Under the pieces are notes generated by a model that ran no database searches, was not told the DNA's origin, and saw only the letters and a program-made list of their open reading frames with translations. From Salminus brasiliensis (taxonomy: Eukaryota > Chordata > Actinopteri > Characiformes > Bryconidae), in contig NC_132891.1 in NCBI RefSeq assembly GCF_030463535.1, forward strand, positions 12,063,949 through 12,127,948: a DNA stretch of 64,000 nucleotides. Direction: 5' to 3'. The position numbers and the translations under genes were made by a program. Shown here piece after piece: positions 62,255-64,000 of this stretch. Position 1 is the first letter of the stretch, and every line of letters begins with the position of its first letter.

Positions 62255-62756
62255 GCAACCAAATGAACATCAAACCAGCCCTTTACTCTTTAAAGTGGGG
62301 GAAAAAAGATGTGTCAAATCTTCCCCTTTTCAGACAGCAGTCTGTTGTGAAAGGAGTAACGGCGCTGCCTCCGGAGGACCGTCTGCTGAAGTTCTTGGTG
62401 GATAACTCTGTGGACTGTGAGGAAGCCGTGCAGTGTGCTAACTGTGACTGGGAATGCAAAAAGAAGGTTGTCCATCATCTTTCATGAAACAACCAGAAAT
62501 AATGGTCTAGCTACATTAAACTGGCTTGAACGTGATTCAGGTTTAGTTGCATGCTGTTACATTCACAGAGGCTTCTGAAGTAAAGTAACACATTGTTTTC
62601 ATAACTGTCAGGATGTGGATGCAATGTATTATTGCAACACTTGTAGCCAGCCCTTGTGTGGAGACTGCAGGGAAGCCACCCACATGGCCAAGATGTTCTC
62701 GCGCCATGAAATTGTCCCCCTGGCCAAACGCACCAAGGAAGCCCATAAAAAGTGTG
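57493..62756 (+). CDS. rnf207: RING finger protein 207 (first three coding exons; 3' part outside window)
   Basis: A membrane-associated RING/B-box protein of striated muscle; the human and zebrafish genes are linked to cardiac repolarisation. Exons: 57493-57683, 62334-62466, 62612-62756, giving 156 residues before the right-hand part of the gene. The start [19 protein letters not shown] matches human MSGAIFGPL. The RING ligands are C25, C28, C40, H42, C45, C48, C60 and C63 (C3HC4). Exon 2 has [15 protein letters not shown] and CANCDWEC. Exon 3 has the B-box cysteines and histidines in [19 protein letters not shown]. The exon 1 donor TGTGG|GTAAG is strong; the exon 2 donor AAG|GTTGTC is weak. 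Divergent from rpl22, as in human. Confidence 0.94.
57822..57867. repeat. AT microsatellite
   Basis: About twenty-three AT units in rnf207 intron 1. Confidence 0.95.
58235..58620 (-). mobile_element. Tc1/mariner transposase fragment
   Basis: The minus strand reads [20 protein letters not shown], then after stops [19 protein letters not shown] and [15 protein letters not shown]. These are the middle and C-terminal parts of a Tc1 transposase, including the NPIE-type catalytic Glu. The DNDPKH-type motif is missing and there are in-frame stops. It is a different lineage from the element at 59.6 kb. Confidence 0.85.
58860..59050. repeat. Second copy of the GGTTC-rich dispersed repeat
   Basis: GTTCTATACAGCCTTATAGA AAGGGTCC followed by AGAGCCTTGAGAGTTTAAAA ACCATTTGGATG. 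Partial match to 41.2-41.6 kb. Confidence 0.4.
59623..61020 (+). mobile_element. Tc1-like DNA transposon, structurally complete, inactive
   Basis: 1,398 bp flanked by TA dinucleotides (59621-59622 and 61021-61022), the Tc1/mariner target duplication. Inverted terminal repeats start CAGTGGGGAAAAAA and stay similar for about 170 bp. An inner direct-repeat motif TGGAAAATAAGTATTTGGTC occurs in both arms (IR/DR structure). The transposase remnant inside is broken. The element sits in rnf207 intron 1 in the gene's orientation. Confidence 0.93.
59954..60805 (+). pseudogene. Tc1-like transposase, broken
   Basis: It starts [20 protein letters not shown] with the usual N-terminal helix-turn-helix. Near 60090 the frame shifts and part of the HTH linker is missing, then the frame resumes at [20 protein letters not shown]. 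The first catalytic Asp is in [10 protein letters not shown] and the second in [10 protein letters not shown]. Just after this the segment with the NPIE-type catalytic Glu is deleted, while the C-terminal [19 protein letters not shown] tail survives. The protein cannot be functional. Confidence 0.9.
62211..62252. repeat. TG microsatellite
   Basis: About twenty TG units ending about 80 bp before rnf207 exon 2, on the sense strand. Confidence 0.95.
62334..62756 (+). other. rnf207: rnf207 exons 2 and 3: linker and B-box
   Basis: Exon 2 is 62334-62466 (acceptor CCCCTTTTCAG) and exon 3 is 62612-62756 (acceptor AACTGTCAG, donor TGTG|GTATGT). The 145-nt intron between them is short. The product runs from [20 protein letters not shown] to [10 protein letters not shown], equivalent to human GPSGLPPVDRLLQFLVD and the B-box. 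No further rnf207 exon is visible up to the right edge. Confidence 0.9.
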
Positions 62757-64000
62757 GTATGTATGGAAATGCTTCAGCCAATCAGGGAAATGTGGGTGGG
62801 AACATCATGTCATGGAAAATCAACATTTGCTTGTTCTGGTTTTCTGAAATTGAAGTTAAGTTAGACATGCTCTTTTAAACACTATTAAAGCAACATTTTG
62901 AAGCTATTTTAAGGCAAAATTGTAACAATCATTTTAATGCGCTACTGACTTAGTCAAGGAGAATGACCCCTCTGTCTGGCCGTCCAGGTCCAGAATGCTG
63001 ATAACTGTACTATGTAACTTTGGCGGAGCTGCACGAGACCACTTCTAAGAACTGCGTAGCGCCCTAGAGTCCTATTTGTGTAAAGTTCCGTAATATTACT
63101 CTACCACCTTTTTTCACTTAAAGTACCGGATCTGTATCTCTCAGCTAGTCAACAAATACTAATGTTTATAGTTTTTTATAAAGGGGGCGGGGCTCCCCTC
63201 TTGTGATCTGTATTTACAGCAGTGAGTTCTTACAAGCTGAATTTATGGTAGTTGTGAAATCACAACCATGGACACATTTACATATGGATGTCCGTTTAAT
63301 CTATAACAGAAAAACCCACCCATTCGTCTTGGCTAGTCAATACAGAGGTCGTTTAGGTAGGAAAGTAAACAAGATGTTGATGTTGTGAAATGACTGTTAA
63401 GGATCAGGTAAATAAAAAAAATAAAATTCAAGTTAAAGCAGCAATCTGCAATAATTGGTCTAATAATTGGTCGCCTTGCTTGATGGCACTTCCTCCCCAC
63501 ATTACTCCTGGGGTGATGTTGGTCAGTTCAGTTGTATTGGAGCTGGGTAGCGGGTATGTTTGGCTGACATGGTCCCACTACAGTTGTGAAGTGTATTTCA
63601 CTTGTACATACAAATTGACTGATTTAACTCAAAGCACTGACAAATGCGGGGGAGTCATAGTATAGGATTTTACACATATATGGTTATACAGCATTATGCA
63701 GTTTTTCATTGCAAGCTCCACCAAAGTTACATAGTACAGAGGTAGACCTTTCAGTCCCTCAGTGGCAGAGACGGGTGCCATTCTCCCTATTACAAGTCAG
63801 TAGAGTTGAAATGGCTGTAACTTTCAGGTAACTTGTAACAGTGTTAAATACAAATCTATGAAGAACAATAATATGTGTATTACCATGTATTATATATGTA
63901 TATAGTTCATAAATAGACCTTTTTTGACTGGTTTTACCACAGAAGACCACACAGCAGTAAAATCCTTTTAGTTCCCTACTACTGTTACTTCTGCTGCACA
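62757..64000 (+). other. rnf207 intron 3 (partial)
   Basis: Follows the GTATGT donor of exon 3. No exon resembling the next rnf207 segment and no transposon is recognisable up to the right edge. Confidence 0.5.

Overview
The window is vertebrate nuclear DNA, almost certainly from a ray-finned (teleost) fish. It has multi-exon genes with GT-AG introns, long CA/TG and AT microsatellites, many decayed Tc1/mariner transposons and several tRNA-derived SINEs. Some SINE copies end in the TAAATGTAAATG-type tail that I associate with otophysan fish (characins, catfishes and relatives); that narrower placement is inference. All genes were named from protein similarity recalled from the vertebrate families. 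No search could be run.

Layout. (1) About 2.3-40.6 kb, minus strand: arhgef10l, a Rho guanine-nucleotide exchange factor. A 5' noncoding exon lies near 40.6 kb, the start codon is at 35,417, and 19 coding exons run leftwards. The DH domain, PH-like region and the start of the C-terminal part are present; the last third lies left of the window. (2) About 45.8-53.8 kb, plus strand: rcc2, complete in 12 coding exons (495 aa), head-to-head with arhgef10l. (3) 54.04-55.25 kb, minus strand: rpl22, complete in 4 exons (129 aa), tail-to-tail with rcc2, with a TOP-like leader and an NRF-1-like site. (4) From 57.5 kb, plus strand: rnf207, first three coding exons (RING and B-box), continuing beyond the right edge. 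Its first intron holds a structurally complete but dead Tc1-like element (59,623-61,020).

The genes are not an operon and need not act together. arhgef10l and rcc2 both touch Rho-family GTPase signalling. rpl22 is a ribosomal protein gene and rnf207 a cardiac RING protein. In human, as I recall, RCC2/ARHGEF10L and RPL22/RNF207 are two separate divergent pairs on chromosome arm 1p36; here the pairs are adjacent.

Non-genic content is mostly introns with transposon remnants: several Tc1/mariner lineages, at least four short inverted-repeat (MITE-like) families, two or three SINE families, and one LINE fragment. I found no CRISPR array, bacterial-type operon, viral gene or clearly new biological system. 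The most interesting leads are UG-repeat tracts abutting several arhgef10l splice sites, a 69-nt in-frame cassette exon, small MITE families, and the gene-pair adjacency.
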